This document shows positions 1 through 6,814 of a stretch of DNA of 23,591 bases, piece after piece. The position numbers and the translations under genes are program-made. The notes under the pieces are model-generated. The model was given only the letters and a program-made list of their open reading frames with translations, did not search any database and was not told the DNA's origin. Origin of the DNA: a virus; the IMG/VR virus record IMGVR_UViG_3300038425_000597, positions 1-23,591 of that record; one strand, 5' to 3'. Position 1 is the first letter of the stretch. Every line of letters starts with the position of its first letter.

Positions 1-312
1 TTGACCCCTGTACGCATGAAAAGAATGGTTTGTGACCGCCTACAAAAGTGCAGGCGAATTCTTCAGATTGACACTCAACAGATTCGCTTCAAGGTGATCA
101 CAAAGCTTGAGGAAATGTTTGACTGCGCTCATGCATTAAGTCAGAACACTGGCCTGCGTCTTCGCGAACGGGAGAAGTGGGCAAGAGTCGCGGCCAGCAT
201 CGCTCAAACGATTAACAGCGTTTCAGCAGGATTCGACGAACAGAAAGTCAATCGTGACCTTGACGAGTTAGAGCACCTTGTCAGTGAAGCCAGAGCAAAA
301 GCGAAGGTTTGA
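1..312 (+). CDS. Small helical protein in the small-terminase position (possibly 5'-partial)
   Basis: The reading frame is open from the first base, where a TTG could be a start, so the gene may begin outside the window; an internal ATG at 16 gives a 98-aa version. The protein is almost wholly helical, with charged stretches and a C-terminal amphipathic segment rich in Leu, Glu and Lys (about residues 83-103). It lies directly upstream of the large terminase and overlaps its start by 35 bases. That position is where tailed viruses usually keep the small terminase subunit, which recognises viral DNA. No helix-turn-helix could be recognised with confidence, so the small-terminase role is inferred from position only. 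Confidence 0.6.
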   Translation: MTPVRMKRMVCDRLQKCRRILQIDTQQIRFKVITKLEEMFDCAHALSQNTGLRLREREKWARVAASIAQTINSVSAGFDEQKVNRDLDELEHLVSEARAKAKV

Positions 313-1660
313 AAGGCTTAAGCGCGAGTTGTTCAGGCCTGAGGATGTCGCTCTTCCAAGAGACCCTGTTGAATTTGTGAAGGCCGTTTTCAATTTTAAC
401 CCTACGGACTATCAGGAGCGTCTTCTCAGAGACGAGAGCAAGCGAATAGTCGTGCGATGGTGCCGTCAAGCCGGAAAAACAACGACTATAGCGCTTGGAG
501 CAATCTGGTTCGGCTTGACCTGTCCGAAAACCTTGACGCTCATCGTGGCGCCAAGCTTGAGGCAAAGCATGATAATGGGCGACCGTGTTCAGGACTTCCT
601 TAGCAGTCTGCCCAAAAACCTTCAGGAGGCGCTCATAGACAGGCAGCAGCGAACTGTCACGCGGTTCAAGAACGGCAGCAGGATCGTGATCCTGCCAAAT
701 TCACCTCAGCTTCTGCGAGGTTACACAGCTCATAAAGTCGTTCTGGAAGAGTGCAACTTTTTCCCCGCAGACGAACTGCTAGTCCAGAGTGTCATCTACC
801 CAATGCTTGCCACGACTGACGGTGCGCTCATCGCTGCGAGTACTCCTTGGAATAAAGACAGCATCTTCTACCGCATGTGCCAAAGCAACGAGTTCAGCAA
901 GCATGTTGCAACGTGCGACGACGTCGTAAAGGCCGGCACAATCAAACAAGAATTCATCGACCAGATGCGTGATGAGCTTCCGTACGAACGTTTCCAAAGA
1001 GAATTCAAGGCAGAATTCATTGAAGATATCGACACTTGGCTTACCCAGAGCTTGATCGTAAGCTGCATTGACAGTCAATTGCAGCCTTACGATTTTCAGG
1101 ACCAGCCGAAGGGCGAGTTTTACGTTGGCATCGACTTCGGGAAAGAACAGGACTTCAGCGTAGTCCTGGTAGCTGAAAAGCCTGGACGTACAATGCGAAT
1201 AATTCATGTGCACAGGTTCCCGCTGAGGACGGAATACGCAAGCGTGATCGGCTACGTGAAAAGTCTCCAAGACCGGTGGCGATCTGTCCGGGCAGTGTAT
1301 GCTGATGTTACTGGCGTTGGAGGCTACATCGTCGAGGACATGGTTCGCAGTGGGATCCAAGGCGTGACCGGCGTTACCTTCACTGTTCAGTCGAAGGAAG
1401 AAATGGCCACGATTATGCGGGAAAAGATGCGGACCGCTGAGGTCAAGATTCCTTACGTTCCTTCGCGAAGGCTTGAAGATATCGACCTGACAGCCGAATT
1501 AAACATTGAGAAATACGAGCTGATGAAGACTGGGCACCTCAGGTTTAGCCATCCGGAGGGCGGTCACGATGATGTCTTCTGGTCCGCAGCCTTGGCTATT
1601 TACGCTTCTGTCAAAGCGCCGCTGCCAGGAAGAGGCGCGTTCATGCTTCCGCACAGATAG
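278..1660 (+). CDS. terL: Terminase large subunit (packaging ATPase and nuclease)
   Basis: This is the DNA packaging motor that cuts concatemeric DNA and pumps it through the portal. The 460-aa protein has a Walker A motif CRQAGKTT (62-69), a Walker B-like VVLEE (154-158, with Glu where Asp is usual), and a coupling motif AASTP (186-190). The C-terminal RNase H-like nuclease shows its acidic triad at D286 (YVGIDFG), D343 (YADVTG) and D431/D432 (GGHDDVFW). Length and motif order are normal for the family. The TTG at 278 has no clear ribosome binding site; GTG at 284 is an alternative start. It is followed immediately by the portal gene, the usual packaging order. The identification is firm; only the exact start is uncertain. 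Confidence 0.95.
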   Translation: MSVKPEQKRRFERLKRELFRPEDVALPRDPVEFVKAVFNFNPTDYQERLLRDESKRIVVRWCRQAGKTTTIALGAIWFGLTCPKTLTLIVAPSLRQSMIMGDRVQDFLSSLPKNLQEALIDRQQRTVTRFKNGSRIVILPNSPQLLRGYTAHKVVLEECNFFPADELLVQSVIYPMLATTDGALIAASTPWNKDSIFYRMCQSNEFSKHVATCDDVVKAGTIKQEFIDQMRDELPYERFQREFKAEFIEDIDTWLTQSLIVSCIDSQLQPYDFQDQPKGEFYVGIDFGKEQDFSVVLVAEKPGRTMRIIHVHRFPLRTEYASVIGYVKSLQDRWRSVRAVYADVTGVGGYIVEDMVRSGIQGVTGVTFTVQSKEEMATIMREKMRTAEVKIPYVPSRRLEDIDLTAELNIEKYELMKTGHLRFSHPEGGHDDVFWSAALAIYASVKAPLPGRGAFMLPHR

Positions 1661-1669
1661 GTGTTCAAC

Positions 1670-3055
1670 GTGAGTTTCGTGGCGAAAACAGTCAAAAAGG
1701 GCCTTAAAGCGATTCGCGAGTTCACGAGCAGGTTTCAGGCTCAACGACAGGTTCCCCAAGACATTAGCAGGAAACAGATCGAAGAGGAGATCCCGGTCAC
1801 TTGGAAGCAGGATCAGGCTCTATGGGGTTACGTTACAAAGTACATGCTGAAAGCCTCAGGCGTCGGCTTCGTCACTCCGCCCTACATGGCCTACTGGGAG
1901 CGCATCTGGGGAGCAACTCCGGTTGAAGATTTACCAAAATATAAGGACATGTACACGTTCACGCCGTACATCAAGGCTTCAATCGACGTGACTATTAACT
2001 TGGCTTTGAGCAACGGATTTGAACTCGAAGGCGGGGATGACGCTGTTCGAGAATGGCTCACGAACTGGCTTGACGAGCAGAACATCCTTCAAACGCTGAG
2101 GATTATCGCAACAGACATGCTGATTTCAGGGAACGCTTACTTGGAACTTTGCCGTCACGAAGATGGTACAATAGAGTGGCTCAAGCCGCTAGACCCGGTG
2201 CACATGCGTGTCCGTCGCGATGCTTACGGCAACGTCTTCGGCTACGTTCAACTGCTCACTTTTCCACCGGTCGCCTTCACGGCGCAGGAGATTGTGCACT
2301 TCCGCTGGGGTGCAAAGAGCTGGTGGTACGAGTACAGCTATGGCACGAGCCAGTTAAGGCCCCTCTTGTTGGTTCAAGCGTTGATAGATGACTTCCAGAC
2401 GGACATGGCAACGATCATGAAGGTCTACACTAAGCCGATGCTCGTTGTTCAAGCAGGAACGCCGGAGATACCTTGGGGCGACCAGCAATTAGCCGGTCTC
2501 GTCCAGGCTTTTCAAGACCGTCAGCCTGCTACGGACGTGTTCGTGCGAGGCGACGTCAACGTCAAGGTTATTCAGAGCATGACAAGGGAGATCAACGTTC
2601 AGTGGTGGCTTGATTATCTTCACAGGCAGCGCGAAGCTGTCTTGGGAGTTCCGAAGATTTTTCTCGGGGAAAGTGAAGGGACAAACCGTGCGACTGCAGA
2701 GATAGTCATGCAGGAATACATCACCAGGCTACGAATGATTCAGGAACTCATGGGAGACACATTAGAAACAGACCTGTTTAAACAGCTGATCGAAAGCCAG
2801 TTTGGCGACGGCGTCGAGATTCCGCATGTTAAGTGGCGTCCGATCTGGGAGCCGACGATTCAGGAGAAAGCTGCTTACTATGTCGCACTGGTGCAGAACG
2901 GAATTGCAACGATATCTGAAGCAAGAGTAGCTCTAGGCCTACCATCTGAACCTGAAGAAGGACAAGAGCAGACAAGCGCCGGAACAGCACTTGCCACGAA
3001 ACCTGAGCAAGCGAAGCCTATTTCGTTGCCTCTTCAGCAGAAAGAATCTGCCTGA
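1670..3055 (+). CDS. Portal protein
   Basis: This is the dodecameric ring at one capsid vertex through which DNA enters and leaves. The 461-aa protein follows TerL directly and has the features of HK97/SPP1-type portals. These include TPYIKASIDVTINLALSNG in the N-terminal half, a conserved-looking core VHFRWGAKSWWYEYSYGTSQL, and a helical wing and stem with YLHRQREAVLGVPKIFLGESEG. The C-terminal tail is Gln/Glu rich. The frame is open from 1661 (GTG), but GTG at 1670 has AGGTG (1659-1663) six bases upstream and is the better start. That ribosome binding site overlaps the terL stop, so the two genes are translationally linked. The next gene downstream runs the opposite way. Confidence 0.9.
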   Translation: MSFVAKTVKKGLKAIREFTSRFQAQRQVPQDISRKQIEEEIPVTWKQDQALWGYVTKYMLKASGVGFVTPPYMAYWERIWGATPVEDLPKYKDMYTFTPYIKASIDVTINLALSNGFELEGGDDAVREWLTNWLDEQNILQTLRIIATDMLISGNAYLELCRHEDGTIEWLKPLDPVHMRVRRDAYGNVFGYVQLLTFPPVAFTAQEIVHFRWGAKSWWYEYSYGTSQLRPLLLVQALIDDFQTDMATIMKVYTKPMLVVQAGTPEIPWGDQQLAGLVQAFQDRQPATDVFVRGDVNVKVIQSMTREINVQWWLDYLHRQREAVLGVPKIFLGESEGTNRATAEIVMQEYITRLRMIQELMGDTLETDLFKQLIESQFGDGVEIPHVKWRPIWEPTIQEKAAYYVALVQNGIATISEARVALGLPSEPEEGQEQTSAGTALATKPEQAKPISLPLQQKESA

Positions 3056-3091
3056 GGACGAAATTCGGTTACTTCTTTGATTCGCGCGCGG

Positions 3092-4594
3092 CTACTTGCG
3101 TAGTAGTATTCTTTTCTTCTTGCAGAACCCTAATACAGCTAAAGCCGAAACCATGCACAGCGGCAGAAACTCAAACGATGGAAATTCCGCCACTGTCGCG
3201 TAGTTTACATAGAGATAGCTTGAGTTCACGTCGGAACATGACAGCAACGTGTACGCAGTTTCCGACCCGTTAATATACACGTTAATTGGTGCACTAATCA
3301 AAGCTGTTGGGATACATATCCTGCAGAAGCCAACATTGCCTGATGGACTCTGAACGGTTAAATGAATAGTTGAATTGTCGAACGTCAAAGCCGATATCGT
3401 GGAGTTGCTTATTGTCTCGACGTATTCGTTCGGAGTCAGGGTGAAACTTGAAAAGCTGCCCATCAAGGGATAATGGTCTGTGTTATTTACGTTCAAAACA
3501 TAGGGCGTGTCACCAATTCCGTCTGAGCCGCTAATATTCTGATAAGGCCCGCTAGATAAGTCTGTGCCATTATAGTCGCTCCAGTAGTTTCCTCCTGAAG
3601 GATATCCGTTGTCCCAAGTGTTGTAGTTGTTATCAAGAGTGAATGGGGACACGAAAGCATTATGGTAGAAGAAGTTGCTGCTTGAACCACTCAAGGAAAT
3701 GCCTGTGATACTATTATCAAATAAGAGATTGCTAACTGAGGAAGTCAACACTATCCCATGCCACGCGTTCCCTGAAATCAAATTCCCTGTTATGTTGTTC
3801 AGGTTTGAACTGCTTAGCAGAATTCCTGTACCGCCATCTTCAACATCATTGTCGCTTATTAGGTTACTAAAGGTGCTAGAGAGAGAGATGCCGACCGCAT
3901 TTGAAGAAACTTCTTCGTAACCAAATATGCGATTTCCAGAAGCTATATTGCCGTAGCTGTTGCCATATATGTAAGACTTAATTTCAATTCCAATTTCATT
4001 GTTGGACATATTGTTATCTGTGATAGCATTCAACGAAACAGAATAAATCTGTACTGCTTCGTCGTTGTCAATGAAATGGTTTTGAGTTATGGTATTGTTC
4101 GACGATACATAATATGTATTATAGCCATAAAGAAGTACTCCGTCGCCGCAGCCAGATATCGCATTCCCGATAACTGTGATGTTGCGAGGGTCATCGGTTT
4201 CAACGCCTCTATTAAAGTTACTAATTATCGTGTTCTTAACAGTCACATTTTGTATTTTGCCCGCATATATGCCGCAAGAATACATTAAGTGTCCAGTTGG
4301 ATAACCTTGAATCGCGAACCCTGCCCCATCAAGTATGATATTATTTCGATCGATTGTGATCGCATTCGAGCCTGACCACTCTCCTCCCTCGTCCGTGATG
4401 TTCCCAGTCAGTTTATACGTGAAGTTATCAAGACTGGAGATCGGTGCTGCTGGCGGACTTATGCTACCGTCGGCGTTGATCGTTACCTCCATATTATTAT
4501 TCTGTGCATTAACACTGTGAACACATAATGAAAAGGGTAAAATAATCATACAATAAAATAGAAGAAGCGACGGTAATAACCTAAATATTTTCAC
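3092..4594 (-). CDS. Secreted NosD-type right-handed beta-helix surface protein with C-terminal membrane anchor
   Basis: This 500-aa exported protein begins with GTG. Residues 1-30 form a signal peptide (hydrophobic core LLLFYCMIILPF, likely cut after VNA). Residues 75-320 carry parallel beta-helix repeats of the NosD/PbH1 kind, rich in N-x-I and G-I-x-L steps. Residues 327-378 hold the typical closing motif of archaeal NosD-like proteins (WDNGYPSGGNYWSDY, then GSDGIGDTPY and DHYPLM). A beta domain follows (about 385-468), then EFPSF (470-474), a hydrophobic helix and a KKKR tail, resembling the archaeal PEF-CTERM sorting signal. It would sit outside the cell on the membrane or S-layer. It is antisense to the flanking head genes and visibly more A/T rich (17 G/C in 60 at 3961-4020). 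It is probably host-derived cargo. The substrate is unknown. Confidence 0.85.
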   Translation of the reverse strand: MKIFRLLPSLLLFYCMIILPFSLCVHSVNAQNNNMEVTINADGSISPPAAPISSLDNFTYKLTGNITDEGGEWSGSNAITIDRNNIILDGAGFAIQGYPTGHLMYSCGIYAGKIQNVTVKNTIISNFNRGVETDDPRNITVIGNAISGCGDGVLLYGYNTYYVSSNNTITQNHFIDNDEAVQIYSVSLNAITDNNMSNNEIGIEIKSYIYGNSYGNIASGNRIFGYEEVSSNAVGISLSSTFSNLISDNDVEDGGTGILLSSSNLNNITGNLISGNAWHGIVLTSSVSNLLFDNSITGISLSGSSSNFFYHNAFVSPFTLDNNYNTWDNGYPSGGNYWSDYNGTDLSSGPYQNISGSDGIGDTPYVLNVNNTDHYPLMGSFSSFTLTPNEYVETISNSTISALTFDNSTIHLTVQSPSGNVGFCRICIPTALISAPINVYINGSETAYTLLSCSDVNSSYLYVNYATVAEFPSFEFLPLCMVSALAVLGFCKKKRILLRK

Positions 4595-4604
4595 TGCGAT
4601 TCAA

Positions 4605-4781
4605 TTAGTGGTTTTGTAGGACTTGCATATATATCTTTGCAAGCTTGCAATAACTGTTGTCGAACTTTACGTACCAATCCTCAAGGTCAACCCTGGCTTT
4701 TCGGTCTATGGACAGAGCTAAAACTAGCGCGCGCTTGGCTTTGAAGTTGTATGCGAGAAATACCAGAATTGCGATGGGCAT
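4605..4781 (-). CDS. Small hypothetical ORF (58 aa) between the zinc-ribbon gene and the beta-helix gene
   Basis: An ATG at 4781 opens 58 codons to a TAA that lies 10 bases upstream of the beta-helix gene. The translation has a hydrophobic start (MPIAILVFLAYNF), a basic patch (KAKRALVLALSIDRKAR) and an amphipathic end (DLEDWYVKF, then YCKLAKIYMQVLQ). The composition looks protein-like. The ribosome binding site is weak, and an in-frame TAG lies 18 bases upstream of the ATG. With its neighbours it would form a three-gene minus-strand unit. The predicted TATA box and the 14-bp palindrome for the next gene lie inside this ORF, which argues against a strongly conserved coding role. No homologue is recognised. 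Confidence 0.35.
   Translation of the reverse strand: MPIAILVFLAYNFKAKRALVLALSIDRKARVDLEDWYVKFDNSYCKLAKIYMQVLQNH
4622..4650 (-). promoter_or_regulatory. Candidate promoter with 14-bp palindrome upstream of the beta-helix gene
   Basis: Read on the minus strand, GATATATATGC (about 4625-4635) is a good archaeal TATA box centred some 36 bases before the GTG start at 4594, so the leader would be about 10 bases. Immediately upstream, where the BRE would lie, is the perfect palindrome TTGCAAGCTTGCAA (4637-4650). A second inverted pair, CTTGCA (4622-4627) and TGCAAG (4638-4643), brackets the TATA box. This is the layout of a repressor or activator site over a promoter. Confidence 0.45.
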
Positions 4782-4807
4782 AGGTCGATTCTGAAACTAG
4801 CGCGCGC
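4718..4807. repeat. Pair of 17-bp direct repeats with a GCGCGC core
   Basis: CTAAAACTAGCGCGCGC (4718-4734) and CTGAAACTAGCGCGCGC (4791-4807) differ at one base and lie 73 bases apart. A looser relative, GTGCGCGCTTA, occurs at about 4836-4845. The first copy is within the 58-aa ORF and the second just upstream of its start. Confidence 0.6.
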
Positions 4808-4842
4808 GTGAAATCAACGGAAAAAATGAGATACGTGCGCGC

Positions 4843-5049
4843 TTACTGGAGTTTTGTGCTGCACCTTGGGCATCTTAGGGGATAGTTGTCTTTGCTGATC
4901 ATTCTTAGCGCGCAGCCGAAGCAGATGCAGATCTTGCACGTTGGGCAGTAGTAGTTGCCGCCTTGAATGCGGTTGCCGCACACGCTGCAGGGTTTGGTCA
5001 AGCAATCATTAGACACTAGGTTCGCCTTGGTGAAGGCATGATCGGCCAC
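4843..5049 (-). CDS. Double zinc-ribbon / RING-like small protein
   Basis: This 68-aa protein carries ten cysteines. Four CxxC pairs (C21/C24, C35/C38, C43/C46, C60/C63) are enough for two zinc sites, and C16 and C41 are extra. The spacing is compatible with two ribbons or a cross-brace. Such mini-proteins bind nucleic acid or protein in archaea and their viruses; which applies here cannot be told. The start is GTG at 5049, with no ribosome binding site. A TTTTAA box on the minus strand (about 5074-5081) lies roughly 28 bases upstream, the distance expected for a leaderless archaeal transcript. It may regulate the beta-helix gene downstream or the divergent head genes. Confidence 0.7.
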   Translation of the reverse strand: MADHAFTKANLVSNDCLTKPCSVCGNRIQGGNYYCPTCKICICFGCALRMISKDNYPLRCPRCSTKLQ

Positions 5050-5179
5050 GGTTGAAAGCTCGGAGTTTCAGAGTTAAAAGGCGTTTGTCGATGCGACATT
5101 CTGGAAGAGTGGAGAGAGTGGAGTTAAAGTAATGTTGGGTGCGGAGGAATTCGTCATTCTCGTTATAGCAAATTTGCAT
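5009..5179 (-). CDS. Doubtful small ORF (56 aa) overlapping the zinc-ribbon start
   Basis: ATG at 5179 opens 56 codons, and the last 41 bases overlap the zinc-ribbon gene in another frame. The first 45 residues look plausible as protein (NENDEFLRTQHYF, RIDKRLLTLKLRAF). There is no ribosome binding site, and the ORF would contain the putative zinc-ribbon promoter. It is recorded because it fills the only unexplained part of 5050-5210; it may be chance. Confidence 0.18.
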   Translation of the reverse strand: MQICYNENDEFLRTQHYFNSTLSTLPECRIDKRLLTLKLRAFNRGRSCLHQGEPSV

Positions 5180-5210
5180 TAGAACATGATTTGAAAAGTT
5201 GGCGCGTTCA

Positions 5211-5492
5211 ATGCGAAAGTTGAGTGACCTATTGCCAAAGATGCCGTGTCGTACGCTCTGCGGGCATCCTCTTCAGCGTTACCATTGGAGCTGCATGTAC
5301 TGTCGTGTCCGGCGGTTTTTTTACGGAAAGATGGACCCGAAGATATACCATTACAACAGTTTAATGCGTCTAGTAGTGCCTGCTGACCAGACGACTTATG
5401 TTCTTTTCATCGATGATAGGCGCAGAAACGCCAAAGTCAAATCAATTCTGCTTAAGGCTTGTCTTGAGTTGGCTGAGTGGCTGGCGAACTAG
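5211..5492 (+). CDS. Small protein with N-terminal zinc-finger-like cluster
   Basis: This 93-aa protein has C13, C17, H19, H25, C28 and C31 in its first third (PCRTLCGH, then HWSCMYC), consistent with one zinc site. A basic RVRR stretch and a mixed alpha/beta remainder (YVLFIDDRRRNAKV) follow. The frame extends back to a TTG at 5199, but ATG at 5211 is the more natural start; neither has a ribosome binding site. The stop TAG is directly followed by the ATG of the next gene, in the same frame. It is the first gene of the second plus-strand head segment. Function is unknown; nucleic-acid binding is possible. Confidence 0.6.
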   Translation: MRKLSDLLPKMPCRTLCGHPLQRYHWSCMYCRVRRFFYGKMDPKIYHYNSLMRLVVPADQTTYVLFIDDRRRNAKVKSILLKACLELAEWLAN

Positions 5493-5807
5493 ATGCCCAG
5501 ATTAGGAGAAGACAAAACAGTCTGGCGTTATCTGGTCCACGATCCGAACAAGTTTGACAAAATGCGGGTTGACCCAATAGCGCAGGGCGTGAAGACAGCG
5601 TCGGGTCGAGTTAGGGGCACTGAGCGCTGGGAGATTCAGAGTTACCTTTTCGACAAGGCTCATTTCAAGTCTTCACAAGAAGTTATGGTGTGGCTTGACT
5701 CTTACTTGAAGGGGAAGATTCAGACTCTCCTTGACCATAAGGCATGGGATGAGTGGCGTCGGCGGTTCGTCAACGCCTACATGCAGATTAGCAAAGTCGA
5801 AGGCTGA
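5493..5807 (+). CDS. Small head-module protein with IQSYLFDK motif
   Basis: This 104-aa protein has the pattern WRYLVHDPNKF, then VKTASGRVRG, IQSYLFDKAHFKS (48-60) and VMVWLDSYLK. The block ending in QSYLFDK plus an acidic, helical tail resembles a short domain found next to, or fused with, phage prohead proteases and other head proteins; this is recalled from the motif and not tested. Its ATG abuts the TAG of the previous gene, so translation is probably coupled. It ends before a long inverted repeat. A minor head or maturation-related role is inferred. Confidence 0.55.
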   Translation: MPRLGEDKTVWRYLVHDPNKFDKMRVDPIAQGVKTASGRVRGTERWEIQSYLFDKAHFKSSQEVMVWLDSYLKGKIQTLLDHKAWDEWRRRFVNAYMQISKVEG

Positions 5808-5822
5808 ATTTCAGCCATCCTA

Positions 5823-5906
5823 GTTACTGCTTGAAGCCGCACTTTTTCCGTTCTCGAAGCCTTCTCCTTTCTCCATAGCGGTTCTGGTGCGACTTCAAGC
5901 AGTAAC
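5823..5906. repeat. 20-bp inverted repeat (19 of 20 matching) around a 44-base loop
   Basis: The arms are 5823-5842 (GTTACTGCTTGAAGCCGCAC) and 5887-5906, the reverse complement with a single mismatch (C5837 opposite A5892). The outer 14 bp are perfect. The loop is pyrimidine-rich. The element fills the gap between the 104-aa gene and the signal-anchored gene. It could fold in RNA as a stable hairpin that insulates or protects mRNA, or be a small inverted-repeat insertion. No flanking target duplication is visible. Confidence 0.75.
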
Positions 5907-5933
5907 AAATCAAAAACTTTGGAGACAGAAAAT

Positions 5934-6374
5934 ATGAACTATAGTCGTGCAATAGGACTATTCTTCGCTATCCTTGCGACATCATTTGTCGTCGCTCTCT
6001 CCATGCAATCTTACACGCGGCAAATACCGAGCACTGGCACAATCACTGCAGTTGGCGTAAACGTCTTCAGCGACGCTGCTTGCACCCAGAACTTAACAAG
6101 CGTAAACTGGGGAGTCTTGACGCCAGGGAGCTTAGCGAACTATCAGATGTATATCAAGAGCACAAGCAACGTGCCGATCACCCTTAGTTTAGGCACAGAC
6201 TCATGGAACCCAGCGGCCGCAGCAACTTACATAACGCTTACTTGGAGCTATGCAGCGGGAACAGTGATTCAGCCGAATGCTTCGTTACCAGTCACGCTGA
6301 CCTTGACCGTTAGCTCTTCTGTGGCAGGGTTCACGTCTTTCAGCTTCAACATCGACGTAACAGGCTCTGGTTAG
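5934..6374 (+). CDS. Signal-anchored beta-sandwich protein (SipW/pilin-like, possible virion surface protein)
   Basis: This 146-aa protein has an N-terminal hydrophobic segment (residues 7-24) after a short basic start. It continues as a beta-rich domain: TITAVGVNVFSDAACTQNL, VNWGVLTPG (57-65), YIKSTSNVPITLSL, YITLTWSYAAGTVIQP, and a final SFSFNIDV strand. Similar small exported proteins with a cysteine in the first strands and a WG-x-L-x-PG turn occur in mesophilic and thermophilic TACK archaea; the function is not established. The ATG at 5934 is chosen because GGAG (5921-5924) precedes it by nine bases; a TTG at 5919 overlaps that site. Being among head genes, it may be displayed on the virion or placed in the host envelope. 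Confidence 0.6.
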   Translation: MNYSRAIGLFFAILATSFVVALSMQSYTRQIPSTGTITAVGVNVFSDAACTQNLTSVNWGVLTPGSLANYQMYIKSTSNVPITLSLGTDSWNPAAAATYITLTWSYAAGTVIQPNASLPVTLTLTVSSSVAGFTSFSFNIDVTGSG

Positions 6375-6403
6375 GGTCCAGATAGTTTTGAGGTGTAAAC
6401 AAA

Positions 6404-6814
6404 ATGAGTTTTCAAGGAAGAGTTTGGAATACAAAAGAGCAGAACGATTTGCCAGACTGCTCCTTCGCGTATATCGAGCCTGGAGGCAAGAAGGATAGCG
6501 AAGGTAAGACGACGCCGAGAAGCCTAAGGCATTTCCCATTCAAAGACAAGAACGGAAGGATTGATGAAGCGCACATAAACGCAGGGTTTTCATATCTCAG
6601 TAAAGCGAAGCTGCCAGCGGTTGCGAAGAAACACATACACCAGACCTTAGTGAATGCTTGCAGGAAGCTTGGGAAAGAGCACAAGCCATGCAGCTTCCCA
6701 GGTTGCAAGGGTTACAGTCCAGCGAAAAAGAGCTTCCTCGAAGATGCAGCCAGCTTTCTTGCGTTTCAAGCAGAAGCACGTCGGAGAGCAGGCGTTTTAG
6801 TAGTGGTGCCATAG
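6404..6814 (+). CDS. DUF6582-like head maturation accessory protein
   Basis: Residues 16-46 (LPDCSFAYIEPGGKK, then GKTTPRSLRHFPF) match the pattern known at the N-terminus of many phage prohead proteases (DUF6582-like: LPD-x-x-FA, GGKKD, PRSLRHLP). The family match is from memory of the motif. Residues 86-101 add a small cysteine/histidine cluster (C86, H93, C96, C101). The C-terminus is helical and ends VLVVVP. The start ATG has GAGGTG (6390-6395) eight bases upstream. The TAG stop is followed at once by the protease ATG in the same frame, so readthrough would fuse the two as 514 residues. This suggests one ancestral polypeptide split by a stop. Confidence 0.6.
   Translation: MSFQGRVWNTKEQNDLPDCSFAYIEPGGKKDSEGKTTPRSLRHFPFKDKNGRIDEAHINAGFSYLSKAKLPAVAKKHIHQTLVNACRKLGKEHKPCSFPGCKGYSPAKKSFLEDAASFLAFQAEARRRAGVLVVVP

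Noticed and set aside
779-1360. A 193-codon open frame on the minus strand inside terL
   Set aside because: It lies wholly over conserved TerL motifs, has no ribosome binding site and its translation has no recognisable pattern; it is a shadow of the real gene.
6812-6814. TAG as a pyrrolysine codon
   Set aside because: TAG ends about ten genes here, including pairs with clear restarts, so it is read as an ordinary stop; only suppression at single sites remains open.
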